Shown: positions 33,451-44,656, counted from the first letter of the stretch. The stretch: DNA of 64,000 bases from Candidatus Abyssobacteria bacterium SURF_5 (GCA_003598085.1 QZKU01000115.1:1-64000); one strand, 5' to 3'. Numbers and translations are program-made. Notes: generated by a model not told the origin, from the letters alone.

Positions 33451-36186
33451 GTGCCGGTCATTTACATTGAAAATGCGCCCTATGAGGTGAAAGACGGCCA
33501 GAACCTTTTAGCGGCATCGCTGTCGCTCGGATTTAATGTGCCGTACTTCTGCTGGCATCCGGCGATGCATTCGATTGGCGCATGCCGTCTGTGCGCGGTA
33601 AAGCAGTTTCGGGACGAGAACGATCACAAAGGGAAAATCGTGATGTCCTGCATGACACCTGCGACCGAGGGCACGCGCATCTCGATCTCCGATCCCGACG
33701 CCGTGAAATTTCGCAAGAGCGTGATCGAGTGGCTCATGGTTAATCACCCGCACGATTGTCCGGTCTGCGATGAGGGCGGCGAATGTCATCTGCAGGATAT
33801 GACGCTGCTGACGGGCCACGTTTACCGCAGATTCCGCTTCAAGAAACGGACTTACCGGAACCAGTATCTTGGGCCGTTCATCAACCACGAGATGAACCGG
33901 TGCATCCAGTGCTACCGCTGCGTGCGGTTCTATTGCGACTATGCCGGCGGGCGCGACTTGAACGTTTTCGGCTGGCACGACAACGTGTACTTCGGGCGGC
34001 ATGAAGACGGATTTCTGCAGAGCGAATTTGCCGGGAACCTTGTCGAGGTATGTCCGACGGGCGTATTTACCGACAAGACGCTGAAGCAGCATTATGCGCG
34101 GAAATGGGATTTACAGACGGCGCCATCGGTCTGCGTTCACTGCAGTCTGGGCTGCAACACGATTCCCGGCGAGCGGTATGGCATGCTTCGCCGCATCCGC
34201 AACCGGTACAACCGCGAAGTGAATGGTTATTTCCTGTGCGATCGCGGCCGCTTCGGCTATGAATTCGTGAACCATTCGGCCCGCATAAAGCAGCCGCTCA
34301 TTCGCAGGAACGGGAATCTTGAACCGATCGCGCGCGAAAACATCCTGAGCGAGCTCGAGCCGATAATCAAGAGCGAGGCGCATATTATCGGAATCGGTTC
34401 ACCGCGGGCGTCGGTGGAGGCCAACTATGCGCTACGCGCGCTGGTGGGTCCGGAGAATTTCTATCAGGGAACGACGCAAATCGAATTCGACGCGGTTTCA
34501 CTTATGGTTGATGTTCTGCGAAGAGGTCCGGCGCCTTCCGCTTCTTTGCATGATGTCGAGCGCGCCGACGCCGTGCTGGTGCTGGGGGAGGATGTGCCGA
34601 ATACCGCGCCCATTGCCGCGCTGGCGCTGCGCCAGTCTGTGATGAAGAAGCCGCTCGCGATCTCCCGGCAGATGAAGATTGATGACTGGCATGATATGGC
34701 CATGCGCGAGGCGATTCAGGATGACTATGGCCCGTGTTTTGTGGCTGCGCCACGTGCAACCAGGCTTGATGATATTGCAACGGCTGTATACCGGGCGGCG
34801 CCGGACGATATCGCCAGATTCGGATTTGCCGTTGCCCATGAACTGGATGCACAGGCGCCCGCTGTTCCCGATTTATCAGACGATGCGCTCGGACTTGCCA
34901 AACGAGCGGCGGTCGCGTTGAGAAATGCGGAGCGTCCTTTGGTCGTTTCCGGCAGCGGCTGCATGAATGCTTCATTGATCGAGGCGGCGGCACGCGTGGC
35001 GTTCGCCCTCGACTCTGTGGGAAAATCCTCGAACATTTTCCTTGTGCCCTCGTCGTGCAACAGCATGGGCGCGGCCATGCTGGGCGGAAAGCCGTTGGAT
35101 GAGGTAATGGAGGCGGCGGAAAAGGGAGCGGTGGATACCGCCATTATTCTCGAGAACGATCTTTACAGCAAGCTGGGATTTGCGCGCGCGGAGAAGTTCT
35201 TATCGGCAGTCGGAAAAGTTATCGTTCTCGATTCGCTGGCCACCTTTACGACGGAAAGAGCCGATATCGTTTTGCCCGCTGCGACATTTGCCGAATCCGA
35301 TGGGACTTTGATGAACAATGAGGCGCGGGCGCAGCGTTTTTTCAAAGTGCTCGCGCCGGAGGCCGATGTCCAAGAAAGCTGGAGATGGCTGAGCGATCTC
35401 CTTTCTTTCTCGGGTAACAATCACCACGCCGGGTGGAAAACGCTTGACGAACTGATCGCTGATATCGCAGCACATGTGCGGATATTCCGTCTTCTTCCTG
35501 AAGTTGCGCCGCCCGCGGACTTCCGTATTTCCGGCCAAAAGGTTCCACGCCAGCCGCATCGATACAGCGGCCGCACCGCAATGCATGCGCATATCGCCGT
35601 GCATGAAGCGGAGCCGCCCGAAGATATCGATTCGCCTCTCGCTTTTACGATGGAAGGATATCAGAGTCAGCCGCCTTCCTCTTTGATCGCCCATTTCTGG
35701 GCGCCGTACTGGAATTCGATCCAGTCGGTCACCAAATTTCAAAGCGAGGTTAATGGGGAGTTGGCGGGAGGAGACCCGGGGAAACGGCTTATTGAACCGG
35801 CGAGAGACAAGTCAATCACTCTTCCAGGTCGAGTTCCCGCCGCACTCAAAGTTCGTTCTGGCGAAGTGTTGGTTGTGCCGGCGTATCATGTTTTCGGATC
35901 GGAAGAGCTGAGCAGCCGCGCCGCCGGAATAGCGCAGCTTTCGCCGGCGCCTTATGTCGCGCTGAATCAAGCGGATGCGGAAGCCCAACGGCTGACTGAC
36001 GGCGACGCGCTCGAGCTGGAGATATCGGGCAAGAGCCACAGGCTGTTCCTCAAAGTCGATCCCTCTTTGCCGCCGGGGGTTGCCGCATTGCCTGCAGGTC
36101 TGTCGGGTGTGCCATGGGATCGTTCACCGTTTTGGTATGAATTGAAAAAAATGAAAAAGGTTTCGGCCAATGTTGGAGACGGCTAG
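33451..36186 (+). CDS. nuoG: NADH-quinone oxidoreductase subunit G
   Basis: A 911-residue subunit started at GTG 33451 directly after the nuoF stop. The N-terminal 2Fe-2S ligands are Cys34, Cys45, Cys48 and Cys67; then [18 protein letters not shown] (His-ligated N5), [11 protein letters not shown], and a further 4Fe-4S set (CVHCSLGC) corresponding to the N7-type cluster. A long molybdopterin-oxidoreductase-like domain follows without cofactor-binding obligations. Length is at the upper end for the family. It overlaps nuoH by 17 bases. Confidence 0.95.
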   Translation: MPVIYIENAPYEVKDGQNLLAASLSLGFNVPYFCWHPAMHSIGACRLCAVKQFRDENDHKGKIVMSCMTPATEGTRISISDPDAVKFRKSVIEWLMVNHPHDCPVCDEGGECHLQDMTLLTGHVYRRFRFKKRTYRNQYLGPFINHEMNRCIQCYRCVRFYCDYAGGRDLNVFGWHDNVYFGRHEDGFLQSEFAGNLVEVCPTGVFTDKTLKQHYARKWDLQTAPSVCVHCSLGCNTIPGERYGMLRRIRNRYNREVNGYFLCDRGRFGYEFVNHSARIKQPLIRRNGNLEPIARENILSELEPIIKSEAHIIGIGSPRASVEANYALRALVGPENFYQGTTQIEFDAVSLMVDVLRRGPAPSASLHDVERADAVLVLGEDVPNTAPIAALALRQSVMKKPLAISRQMKIDDWHDMAMREAIQDDYGPCFVAAPRATRLDDIATAVYRAAPDDIARFGFAVAHELDAQAPAVPDLSDDALGLAKRAAVALRNAERPLVVSGSGCMNASLIEAAARVAFALDSVGKSSNIFLVPSSCNSMGAAMLGGKPLDEVMEAAEKGAVDTAIILENDLYSKLGFARAEKFLSAVGKVIVLDSLATFTTERADIVLPAATFAESDGTLMNNEARAQRFFKVLAPEADVQESWRWLSDLLSFSGNNHHAGWKTLDELIADIAAHVRIFRLLPEVAPPADFRISGQKVPRQPHRYSGRTAMHAHIAVHEAEPPEDIDSPLAFTMEGYQSQPPSSLIAHFWAPYWNSIQSVTKFQSEVNGELAGGDPGKRLIEPARDKSITLPGRVPAALKVRSGEVLVVPAYHVFGSEELSSRAAGIAQLSPAPYVALNQADAEAQRLTDGDALELEISGKSHRLFLKVDPSLPPGVAALPAGLSGVPWDRSPFWYELKKMKKVSANVGDG

Positions 36187-37123
36187 ATCGATCATCATTG
36201 TCTTCGGCATCCTGTTCGGGGCGTTCACGATCGCCTCAGGTCTGATCTGGCTTGAGCGGCGGCTGCTGGCCTTATGGCAGGACCGATACGGCCCGAACCG
36301 TGTCGGCGCGTTCGGCTCGCTTCAGGTGGTAGCCGACATAATCAAGATATTCATGAAGGAGGATTGGATTCCTCCATTCGCCGATAGACCGGTTTTCGTT
36401 ATTGCCCCGGCAATCATTGTGATTACCACGCTGATGGCTTTTGCCATTATTGTTGTTTCGCCGGGAATAACCGTTGTCGATATGGGAGTCGGATTGTTAT
36501 TCTTTCTGGCGATGTCTTCGATGGGGGTATACAGCCCGTCGCTGGGTGGCTGGTCTTCGAATAATAAGTACGCTCTTCTTGGGGGTCTTCGCGCGGCGGC
36601 GCAAATGCTGAGTTACGAAGTCTTCATGGGGCTTTCGCTCATGGGCGTGGTGATGCTGGCGGGCTCATTCAATATAACCGACATAGTCGAAGCTCAAGAG
36701 GAGGTGTGGTTTTGCATTCCGCAAGTGTTGGGGTTCATCGTATTTTTTGTAGCAGGAGTTGCCGAGACGCGGCGGCTGCCTTTTGATCTGCCGGAAGCGG
36801 AGAACGAGTTGATTGCGGGATATCACGCCGAATATTCGGGAATGAAATTCGGGATGTTCTTCGTTGGGGAATACATCGGGATTACCTTGATATCGGCGTT
36901 GCTGACGACCCTGTTTTTCGGGGGATGGCTCGGGCCGCTCTTTCCGGGCATCGTCTGGTTCGCGCTCAAGACGTTCTTTTTCATCTGTATTTTCATTCTG
37001 CTGAGAGGTACTCTGCCGCGTCCCCGGTACGACCAGCTCATGGCGATCGGCTGGAAGGTGATGCTTCCGCTGGCGCTGTTGAACCTGGTGATAACGGGGG
37101 CGGTCCTGCTGGCGCGCGGATAG
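36170..37123 (+). CDS. nuoH: NADH-quinone oxidoreductase subunit H
   Basis: A 317-residue membrane subunit with about eight helices linking the quinone site to the proton-pumping arm. It has the conserved [18 protein letters not shown] loop, [20 protein letters not shown] and [13 protein letters not shown], which line the quinone channel. The start overlaps the nuoG end by 17 bases. All the family segments I can check are present. Confidence 0.95.
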   Translation: MLETARSIIIVFGILFGAFTIASGLIWLERRLLALWQDRYGPNRVGAFGSLQVVADIIKIFMKEDWIPPFADRPVFVIAPAIIVITTLMAFAIIVVSPGITVVDMGVGLLFFLAMSSMGVYSPSLGGWSSNNKYALLGGLRAAAQMLSYEVFMGLSLMGVVMLAGSFNITDIVEAQEEVWFCIPQVLGFIVFFVAGVAETRRLPFDLPEAENELIAGYHAEYSGMKFGMFFVGEYIGITLISALLTTLFFGGWLGPLFPGIVWFALKTFFFICIFILLRGTLPRPRYDQLMAIGWKVMLPLALLNLVITGAVLLARG

Positions 37124-37131
37124 GAGGATTA

Positions 37132-37647
37132 ATGTTCAGCTTGCTGAAGGCGATGGCGATCGTTTTCTCGCACATGTTTCGCAAGCGCGAGACGGTCCTG
37201 TATCCCGAGGAGAAGCCGTCGATCCCGCCGCGGTGGCGGGGGCGCATCATTTTGTCGCGCGATCCGGACGGAGAGGAACGATGCGTCGCCTGCTATTTAT
37301 GCGCCGTTGCGTGTCCGGTGGATTGTATCGCGCTTCAATCAGCCGAGGACGAGCACGGCAGGCGCTACCCCTCGTTTTTCCGAATCAATTTCTCGCGGTG
37401 TATCTTCTGCGGTTTCTGTGAGGAGGCATGTCCCACGTATGCGATTCAATTGACTCCTGACTTTGAGATGAGCGAGTATCGCAGGGAGAGCCTGGTTTAT
37501 GAGAAGGAAGACCTGCTGATCAGCGGGACAGGCAAATATCCCGGCTACAATTTCTACAGGGTCGCGGGACTGGCGATTGGCGGAAAAGACAAAGGCGAAG
37601 CCGAAGGCGAAGAACCGCCGGTCGATGTGCGCGAATTGATGCCCTGA
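37132..37647 (+). CDS. nuoI: NADH-quinone oxidoreductase subunit I
   Basis: A 171-residue Fe-S subunit (TAGGAGG before ATG 37132). Two complete 4Fe-4S motifs are present, [12 protein letters not shown] and [12 protein letters not shown] (clusters N6a and N6b), which pass electrons towards NuoB. The C-terminal tail is acidic and Gly-rich ([12 protein letters not shown]), slightly longer than average. It lies 8 bases after nuoH. Confidence 0.95.
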   Translation: MFSLLKAMAIVFSHMFRKRETVLYPEEKPSIPPRWRGRIILSRDPDGEERCVACYLCAVACPVDCIALQSAEDEHGRRYPSFFRINFSRCIFCGFCEEACPTYAIQLTPDFEMSEYRRESLVYEKEDLLISGTGKYPGYNFYRVAGLAIGGKDKGEAEGEEPPVDVRELMP

Positions 37648-37661
37648 AGGAAGGATGAGAA

Positions 37662-38174
37662 ATGAACACGACGTTTTATGTTACGGCTGCGGTGGGCATC
37701 TTATCGACGTTATTCGTCATCACCAGTCTGAATGCGGTGCATGCGCTCTTGTTCTTCATCGTTTCGCTTTTGGCGACTTCTCTCATTTTTTATATCCTCG
37801 GTGCCCCATTCGCGGCGATGCTGGTGATCATCATCAACGCGGGCGCAATCATGGTTTTGTTCGTGTTCGCCATCATGATTCTGAACCTGGGGCCGCATAT
37901 GACGGAATACGAAAAGCCGTCGTTTCAGCCGCGACAATGGGTGTTTCCCGTGTTCCTGGCGCTCATCCTCATTGGAGAATTCGTTTTCACCTTCTTTCAA
38001 CATAGTCCCGGCGTTGGAGTGCGCGAGATTGTGGACGCAAAACGAGTGGGCATCGCGCTGTTCGGGCCGTACGTGCTTGGAGTCGAAATGGCGTCGCTGC
38101 TCCTGCTGGCCGGACTGCTTGGCGCATATCACCTGGGGCCATATGCGATTAATCCAAGGGAGGCGAAGAAATAA
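37662..38174 (+). CDS. nuoJ: NADH-quinone oxidoreductase subunit J
   Basis: A 170-residue membrane subunit with five hydrophobic helices (FYVTAAVGILSTLFVITSLN at the start; ILGAPFAAMLVIIINAGAIM in the third helix, the conserved pi-bulge helix). It joins NuoH to the antiporter-like subunits. GGAAGGATGAG precedes the start. The stop abuts the nuoK ATG without a gap. Confidence 0.94.
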   Translation: MNTTFYVTAAVGILSTLFVITSLNAVHALLFFIVSLLATSLIFYILGAPFAAMLVIIINAGAIMVLFVFAIMILNLGPHMTEYEKPSFQPRQWVFPVFLALILIGEFVFTFFQHSPGVGVREIVDAKRVGIALFGPYVLGVEMASLLLLAGLLGAYHLGPYAINPREAKK

Positions 38175-38483
38175 ATGGTGTCCATACCGCTTGAAGCCGG
38201 CCTTCTTCTTGCCGCTGTCTTATTCGTCATCGGTCTCGTCGGCATCCTGATACGGCGCAATATCCTGTTCATTCTCCTCTCGATCGAGATATTGCTGAAC
38301 GCGTCCGGCCTGGCCTTTATCGTGGCGGGATACCATTGGAACCAGCCGGACGGGCAGGTAATGTTTTTCTTCATACTAACCATGGCGGCGGCGGAAGTTG
38401 CAGTCGGGCTCGCGCTGGCGCTTCTTATGTTTCATGAATTCAAGACACTTAATATCGATCAACTGACCAGGATGCAGGGATAA
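38175..38483 (+). CDS. nuoK: NADH-quinone oxidoreductase subunit K
   Basis: A 102-residue subunit with three helices, homologous to MrpC. It has GILIRRNILFILLSIEILLN, which carries the conserved Glu of the second helix, and AAAEVAVGLALALLMF with the third-helix Glu. Both Glu residues take part in proton translocation in known complexes. It directly follows nuoJ. Confidence 0.95.
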   Translation: MVSIPLEAGLLLAAVLFVIGLVGILIRRNILFILLSIEILLNASGLAFIVAGYHWNQPDGQVMFFFILTMAAAEVAVGLALALLMFHEFKTLNIDQLTRMQG

Positions 38484-38484
38484 C

Positions 38485-40374
38485 ATGCTAAAGGTTCTGT
38501 GGCTGGTGCCGGCATTGCCGCTGGCGACCTTTTTCCTGCTGGCGGTAGCGGGCGCGCGGATGCCGCGGCGCATGACGGCGATAATCGGCGTAGGCTCGGT
38601 GGGGCTTTCTGCGATACTGACAATACTTATAGGATTGGAGTTCATAAACACGCCCCCGCCGGATTTCCGGTTCACGCAAACGCTCTGGACGTGGATGCTG
38701 GTGGGCGATTTCCGGGCTGATTTCGGCCTGCATCTCGATGCGCTTTCTCTGGTCATGATATTCGTTGTTACGTTTGTCGGCTATTTCATCCATTTCTATT
38801 CGACTGATTTCATGCATGATGATGACGGGTTCAGCCGTTTTTTCGCTTACATGAATCTGTTCGTTGCCTCGATGCTCATCCTGGTACTTGCGGACAACCT
38901 GCTCTTTCTGCTGCTCGGCTGGGAGGGCGTCGGCCTGTGCAGTTACCTGCTTATCGGGTTCTGGTACAGAAATTCCGAAAACGGAAAAGCGGCCATAAAG
39001 GCTTTTGTCGTTACGCGAATCGGCGATGTCGCTTTTCTCATCGCTCTGTTTGTCATTTTTACGAGTCTGGCAACGCTGGACATTCGGGAGGCGATGGAGC
39101 GCGCGGGGCTGCAGTGGACGCCAAATTCGGCGGTCGCGCTGTGGGCGGCGCTCCTCCTATTGATTGGAGCGATCGGCAAATCCGCTCAGCTTCCGCTGCA
39201 GGTGTGGCTGCCGGACGCGATGGCGGGCCCGACTCCCGTCAGCGCATTGATTCATGCCGCCACCATGGTTGCCGCAGGCGTATACCTGGTGGCGCGAATG
39301 AACGGGCTCTTTGTGCTGGCGCCTTCGATTCAGCAGCTCATCTTGATTCTTGCAATCGCGACGGTATTGATGGCAGGGTGCAGCGCTCTGGTGCAGGAAG
39401 ACCTTAAGCGGGTGCTCGCGTATTCCACGATCAGTCAGATGGGCTACATGTTCCTTGCGCTCGGAGCGGGGGCGTGGGCGGCGGCCATCTTTCATTTTCT
39501 GACGCATGCTTTCTTCAAGGCGCTCCTGTTCTTGTGCGCGGGCGTCGTCATTCTGGCGGTCCATCACGAGACCAGCATCTTCAAGATGGGGGGGCTGCGA
39601 AACAAGATTCCGCTCGTCTTCTGGACCTTTCTGATTGGCGCATTGACGACATCGGGAATTCCGCCGACAGCCGGTTTTGCGAGCAAGGATCTGATCATGT
39701 ATAGCGTGTGGAACCTTCCCAACGGAGGCCCGATCCTCTGGGGAGCCGCACTGCTCGGAGTCTTCATCACTTCGTTGTACAGTTTTCGGATGCTATTCCT
39801 GGTCTTCTTCCGGGAGACCAAAGCGGAACCGGCGAGGCGAGCCGGCTTCTATATGGGGATGCCGCTTGCTGTGCTTGCAACATTTTGTTTCCTGACCGCG
39901 GTTCTCGATTGGCCCCATGCCTTTTTCGGATCGCCGATCCTTTCCAATTTTTTGGCTTCCTCATTTCCTCCAATGCCCGCGAGTCAGCCCTCGGTTTCAG
40001 TGGAATCAATAACCGGAGCAGTTTCGGTTGCGGCGGGCATCTTGGGGATTTTTGCGGCATGGCTGTTCTTCCTGGCCAAGCGTGAGTACGTGAATGCCAT
40101 CATTTCAACAAGGGCGGGCTCGCTTGTGCATCGGTTCTGGTTTTCCGGATGGGGTTTCGATTGGCTTTACGAGCGGGTATTCATCCGGCCGTATGTCCGG
40201 GCGACGCGCAGGAACAGGAATGATGTTATTGATCGTTTCTATGACGGAGTTGCCGCCGTTATGGAGAATGTGCACGGGTTGCTCTCCCTCACGCAGAACG
40301 GAAACCTGCGCTGGTATGCGATGAGCATAGTGATCGGCGCAATCGTTTTTCTGGCGGTGATAATCTTCTCATGA
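38485..40374 (+). CDS. nuoL: NADH-quinone oxidoreductase subunit L
   Basis: A 629-residue antiporter-like proton pump with about 14 core helices, the conserved Glu in LLGWEGVGLCSYLLIGFWY, broken-helix motifs (GKSAQLPLQVWLPDAMAGPT, with the Lys) and a C-terminal extension that forms the lateral helix and an anchoring helix (residues 500-629). It starts one base after the nuoK stop and overlaps nuoM by 4 bases. Confidence 0.95.
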   Translation: MLKVLWLVPALPLATFFLLAVAGARMPRRMTAIIGVGSVGLSAILTILIGLEFINTPPPDFRFTQTLWTWMLVGDFRADFGLHLDALSLVMIFVVTFVGYFIHFYSTDFMHDDDGFSRFFAYMNLFVASMLILVLADNLLFLLLGWEGVGLCSYLLIGFWYRNSENGKAAIKAFVVTRIGDVAFLIALFVIFTSLATLDIREAMERAGLQWTPNSAVALWAALLLLIGAIGKSAQLPLQVWLPDAMAGPTPVSALIHAATMVAAGVYLVARMNGLFVLAPSIQQLILILAIATVLMAGCSALVQEDLKRVLAYSTISQMGYMFLALGAGAWAAAIFHFLTHAFFKALLFLCAGVVILAVHHETSIFKMGGLRNKIPLVFWTFLIGALTTSGIPPTAGFASKDLIMYSVWNLPNGGPILWGAALLGVFITSLYSFRMLFLVFFRETKAEPARRAGFYMGMPLAVLATFCFLTAVLDWPHAFFGSPILSNFLASSFPPMPASQPSVSVESITGAVSVAAGILGIFAAWLFFLAKREYVNAIISTRAGSLVHRFWFSGWGFDWLYERVFIRPYVRATRRNRNDVIDRFYDGVAAVMENVHGLLSLTQNGNLRWYAMSIVIGAIVFLAVIIFS

Positions 40375-41939
40375 TTCTGGCATGGCTGTTGATAGTGTTA
40401 CTCGCCGGCGCCGCGCTCTCGTGGTTGGTGAGTCGATGGAGCTCGCAGGCGAGCCGGTGGATTGCGCTCGCGGCGCTTGCAGTCGACTTTGCGCTCGTGG
40501 TTTTCCTTTGGGCTCGGCATCCCATTTCGCCTTCTCTCGATCCAACTGTGCTCGCGGAAATAAATTGGCGATGGATTCCGCAGATAGGCGCATCGTTCCA
40601 TCTCGCCGCGGATGGGCTGAGCCTGATTCTCGTGACGCTCACGCTGTTTCTGGGTGGCGCGGCGGTGGCGGCCTCCTGGACCGAAATACGACATCGAGTC
40701 GGCTTCTTCCATTTCAATTTGCTTCTCACGCTCGCCGGCATTATCGGCGTGTTTACCGCGCTGGACTTATTCCTCTTTTATTTTTTCTGGGAATTGATGC
40801 TTGTCCCGATGTATTTCCTCATCATTCTGTGGGGACATGAAAATCGAGTTCGGGCCGGGCTGAAGTTTTTCATTTTCACACAGGCCAGCGGCCTCCTGAT
40901 GCTGGTATCGATTCTCGCGCTGTATTTTCTTTATGCGGAAGGCGGAGGAGTCTACAGCTTCGATTACAGAGAATTGCTGCAGGTTGCAGTCGAGAGGAAG
41001 CCGCATGCCGTTTGGCTTATGCTTGGCTTTTTCGCCGCCTTCGCGGTCAAGCTTCCTGTTGTTCCGTTGCATGTGTGGTTGCCGGACGCTCATACGGAAG
41101 CGCCGACGGCGGGAAGCGTTATTCTTTCCGGACTGATGTTAAAGACGGGAGCTTACGGATTCTTGCGTTTTTTGGTCCCATTCTTTCCCGGAATCGCAGC
41201 CGAATTCATGACCGCCGCATTTGTTCTCGCCGTTGTTGGGATTCTATATGGAGCGGCGCTCGCGTTCGCACAAACCGATCTAAAGCGGTATGTCGCTTTT
41301 TCGAGTGTGAGCCACATGGGCTTTATCCTGCTCGGTATTGCTGCCTGGAACGAGCTGGCCCTGCAGGGCGTGGTTATTGTCATACTCGCTCATGGTTTGA
41401 GCACGAGCGCACTGTTTATTCTGGTTGGCGCGCTTCAGGAGCGGATACACACGCGCGATCTCGGCGTAATGGGCGGCCTGTGGGATGTCCTTCCGAAAAT
41501 GGGGGGGGCAGGCACGTTTTTCGCGCTGGCATCGCTTGGTTTGCCCGGACTTGCCAACTTCGTGGGCGAATTCCTCGTACTGTTGGGAACATACCAGGTG
41601 AATCCCACTCTTGCCATTCTTTCCGCGTTGGGTCTTGTTTTCTCGGCTGTGTACTCCTTATGGCTGGTGCAGCGCGCGTTTCACGGATCGGTTATCCGGC
41701 AGTGGGATTTGCCGAGAACCAGTATTCGCGAGATGACCGTCTTTGGGCTTTTTATGGCCGGGCTCATTTGGATCGGGTTGTTTCCCCAGCCTGTATTTCG
41801 TGCGGCTGGGCCCGCACTGGAAGCGCTTCGTGCGGGTACGGCGAAAAAGAGTCAGCGGGATTCTCACAGAGATTCAGCCGCAGCAGTCCCTGATCCCGTT
41901 GCTGAAGACAGGTTGCCTCCGGCAAAGGCCTTTCAATGA
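40371..41939 (+). CDS. nuoM: NADH-quinone oxidoreductase subunit M
   Basis: A 522-residue antiporter-like subunit. The conserved Glu is in FYFFWELMLVPMYFLI, the broken-helix Lys region in FAVKLPVVPLHVWLPDAHTEA, and AFAQTDLKRYVAFSSVSHMG marks the second half. The hydrophilic tail after residue 490 (RAGTAKKSQRDSHRDSAAAV) is longer than in common homologues. Overlaps of 4 bases with nuoL and nuoN indicate coupled translation. Confidence 0.94.
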   Translation: MILAWLLIVLLAGAALSWLVSRWSSQASRWIALAALAVDFALVVFLWARHPISPSLDPTVLAEINWRWIPQIGASFHLAADGLSLILVTLTLFLGGAAVAASWTEIRHRVGFFHFNLLLTLAGIIGVFTALDLFLFYFFWELMLVPMYFLIILWGHENRVRAGLKFFIFTQASGLLMLVSILALYFLYAEGGGVYSFDYRELLQVAVERKPHAVWLMLGFFAAFAVKLPVVPLHVWLPDAHTEAPTAGSVILSGLMLKTGAYGFLRFLVPFFPGIAAEFMTAAFVLAVVGILYGAALAFAQTDLKRYVAFSSVSHMGFILLGIAAWNELALQGVVIVILAHGLSTSALFILVGALQERIHTRDLGVMGGLWDVLPKMGGAGTFFALASLGLPGLANFVGEFLVLLGTYQVNPTLAILSALGLVFSAVYSLWLVQRAFHGSVIRQWDLPRTSIREMTVFGLFMAGLIWIGLFPQPVFRAAGPALEALRAGTAKKSQRDSHRDSAAAVPDPVAEDRLPPAKAFQ

Positions 41940-43393
41940 CGATAAATGACATTGTAACGCTGCTGCCACTGATCGCGTTGAGCGTATCAGCGGCGACGAT
42001 CATGCTGGTGATTCCGTTCCGGCGTTCTCACCGGTTGACGTTCGGCTTGACGCTGGGAGCGTTGCTCGTGTGTTTCGCTCTGCTGCCGGTATCATTATTT
42101 TGGGGATCTGCCCGTGTTTGTCCCCTCCTGACAGTTGACGGGTTCGCGCTCTTCTATATGGGCCTCTTTCTTCTTACGACTGCGGTAGTGGCGGGTCTTT
42201 CATACGAATATATCGAGGGACGAGAGACAAAGAAAGAAGAGTTTTATGTTTTGCTGCTGATTGGGACGCTGGGTGCCTCAATTATTGTCTCGAGCGCGCA
42301 TTTTGCATCTCTTTTTCTCGGACTGGAATTGCTGAGCGTGGCGCTGTATGTTCTGATCGCCTACCTGCGGTCGATTAATCTGCACTTTGAAGCCGCGATT
42401 AAATATCTGATTCTGGCGTCAACATCGGTTGCTTTTCTGTTGTTCGGCATGGCGTTGATCTACGCGGATGTCGGCACGATGAGCTTTCGCGGCATTGCGG
42501 ATGCAATAACGATGTCGGAAAGGTTGGATGCGTTGCTGCTGGCGGGCTCGGTCCTGTTGCTTATCGGCATTGGATTCAAACTCGCGGTCGTGCCGTTCCA
42601 TTTGTGGACGCCGGATGTGTATCAGGGTGCTCCTTCGCCGGTTGCGGGATTCATTGCCACTGCCTCGAAAGGTTCCATTGTGGCGCTGCTGTTGCGGTAC
42701 TTCTCCATAGTGGGGAGCGAGCGGTTCGACTCTCTTTTCATGATGCTGTCGATCATCGCAGTCGCCTCAATGCTCGCGGGCAATATACTGGCGCTCTTGC
42801 AGCGGAACGTCAAGCGGCTGCTGGCATACTCATCGATTTCTCATATGGGGTACATGCTGGTGGCCTTGCTGGCGAGCGGAAACGCAGCGATTTTTGCGAT
42901 CAGCTTTTATCTGATCGTATATTTTATCGCCACTTTAAGCGCGTTTGGAGTGATAAGCGTGCTTTCCGCGAAAGAGAGGGATTATGATGAGCTTTCGGAA
43001 TATCGCGGGCTCGCGTATCAGCATTTTTGGCTGTCGGCGCTGATGACCGGAGCGCTCCTATCTCTGGCGGGGATTCCGATAACTGCGGGATTTATCGGGA
43101 AGTTCCTTTTGGTTTCGGCCGCTGTCGGCGCCCGGCTCTGGCTGTTGATTATCGCGCTTATCATAAGCAGTGCAATCAACGTGTTTTATTATCTTCGAGT
43201 GGTTGTTTATCTGTACTCGAGACCGGGAGAAGAATACGTGTTGTTGCCGGAAGAGACGCGCGAAGTTCTTCCTTCGTTTTCAATTTGTGCCGGTTTTGCG
43301 CTCGCAGCGCTTGCATTCCTTCTGGTGCTAGTCGGAATTTTCCCTTCGCCGCTAATCCGGTTGATTCAGATTCTGGCGATGCAGTTGGAATGA
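41936..43393 (+). CDS. nuoN: NADH-quinone oxidoreductase subunit N
   Basis: A 485-residue antiporter-like subunit with about 14 helices, GLELLSVALYVLIAYLR carrying the key Glu, FKLAVVPFHLWTPDVYQGAP (Lys) and LLQRNVKRLLAYSSISHMGY. It ends the operon, only 5 bases from the convergent M20 peptidase gene, leaving no room for a normal terminator between them. Confidence 0.95.
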   Translation: MTINDIVTLLPLIALSVSAATIMLVIPFRRSHRLTFGLTLGALLVCFALLPVSLFWGSARVCPLLTVDGFALFYMGLFLLTTAVVAGLSYEYIEGRETKKEEFYVLLLIGTLGASIIVSSAHFASLFLGLELLSVALYVLIAYLRSINLHFEAAIKYLILASTSVAFLLFGMALIYADVGTMSFRGIADAITMSERLDALLLAGSVLLLIGIGFKLAVVPFHLWTPDVYQGAPSPVAGFIATASKGSIVALLLRYFSIVGSERFDSLFMMLSIIAVASMLAGNILALLQRNVKRLLAYSSISHMGYMLVALLASGNAAIFAISFYLIVYFIATLSAFGVISVLSAKERDYDELSEYRGLAYQHFWLSALMTGALLSLAGIPITAGFIGKFLLVSAAVGARLWLLIIALIISSAINVFYYLRVVVYLYSRPGEEYVLLPEETREVLPSFSICAGFALAALAFLLVLVGIFPSPLIRLIQILAMQLE

Positions 43394-43398
43394 TCTCC

Positions 43399-44595
43399 TC
43401 AAGAGCCGAGCAACTCGATCGCAAGAAGCGCGTACAGTTTCGTTGCCTCAATAATCGCATTGACCGGCACATGCTCATCAGGTGTATGCGCGAGCTCGGC
43501 TACTCCCGGCCCGAGCAGCATCGTGAGAATTCCGCGGTCGGCGAAGAAGCGTCCGTCACTTACCTGTTGATAGCCGATCGGCTCAGGGTTAAGGTCGAGA
43601 AGACTGCAGACGTATCCGGCGGATTTAACGAGAGGGCTGTCCGCGGGCGTTTCGAAGGCATTTGCGCGATGCAGAATCGTATAGTCGGCTTCGAAGGAAG
43701 GGTCTTGTGCTTTGAGTCGTTGCAGTATGCCGCCGATTTCCCGCTCGGCCTCCTCGAGCGATTCACCCGGGATACAGCGGCGGTCGAGGGTGAGCCTGCA
43801 ATTATCAGGCACGACATTAATCGCGATGCCGCCCTCGATGATCCCGAAATTGAACGATGGCGGCGGCGTCAATGGATGTCGCTTGTTTTTGAACGATGAC
43901 TCGAGGGCTTCCTCGATCTCGCGCGCCAGCTTGAGCATTTGACGGATCGCGCTGACGCCTTCCCACGGCGTGCTCGCATGCGCTGTGCGCCCGTGGGTGT
44001 TCAGGGTAAACACCAGCAGCCCCTTCTCGGCAATCGCGACCCGATTTGAAGTTATCTCTCCAATGACGGCAAAATCCGGCTTTAGTATTTCCTTTTCCAG
44101 GAGGTACTGCGTCCCGAGCGCTCCGCCGGTCTCTTCATCGCTGACTATCGCGATATCGAGTTCTCCGTTCAAATCAAGTTTCATCCTTTCGAGAACGAGC
44201 GCAGCCATCAGCATGGCGGCGGCGCATCCTTTGGCGTCGGCACTGCCGCGGCCATAGACATTGCCGCCTGCGATCTCGCCGCCGAACGGGTCGAATTTCC
44301 AGCGACTGCTGTCGCCCACCGGAACAGTGTCCATGTGAGAATTGAAGCAAAGCGACTTGCCGCCGCGCCTCCCGACCCGCAACACGATGTTGGGTTTCAG
44401 ATCGTCGAAGGCATGGATTTCGAGGTCTCCCTTCATCTGTGACGCGGCTTCGCGGACGACGTTTGCGGCCGGTGTGGTATCGCCGGGCGGATTGAATGAT
44501 TGCGCTTTCACCAGTTGAATCAAGAAATCAACGACTTCATCCGCCATTGCCTCAGTCGTTTTCTCAACCTGTTCAACCAATTCACTTGTGCGCAT
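43399..44595 (-). CDS. M20 family metallopeptidase (ArgE/DapE-like)
   Basis: A 398-residue dizinc amidohydrolase. Metal-binding stretches are NSHMDTVPVGD, GRGSADAKGC and IVSDEETGG, with a lid domain inserted at about residues 180-300 (HGRTAHASTPWEG). The C-terminal HTPDEHVPV carries a last ligand. It belongs to the ArgE/DapE/ACY1 group, which removes acyl groups from amino acids. As the following genes encode a flavin reductase-like protein and a D-aminoacylase, it may work on N-acyl amino acids; the substrate is not fixed. Confidence 0.88.
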   Translation of the reverse strand: MRTSELVEQVEKTTEAMADEVVDFLIQLVKAQSFNPPGDTTPAANVVREAASQMKGDLEIHAFDDLKPNIVLRVGRRGGKSLCFNSHMDTVPVGDSSRWKFDPFGGEIAGGNVYGRGSADAKGCAAAMLMAALVLERMKLDLNGELDIAIVSDEETGGALGTQYLLEKEILKPDFAVIGEITSNRVAIAEKGLLVFTLNTHGRTAHASTPWEGVSAIRQMLKLAREIEEALESSFKNKRHPLTPPPSFNFGIIEGGIAINVVPDNCRLTLDRRCIPGESLEEAEREIGGILQRLKAQDPSFEADYTILHRANAFETPADSPLVKSAGYVCSLLDLNPEPIGYQQVSDGRFFADRGILTMLLGPGVAELAHTPDEHVPVNAIIEATKLYALLAIELLGS

Positions 44596-44656
44596 GGAGC
44601 ACCTTAAGATTAACTGATCGGAGCATTCGGGAAAGGGAGAATTGGGCGTTCATATT

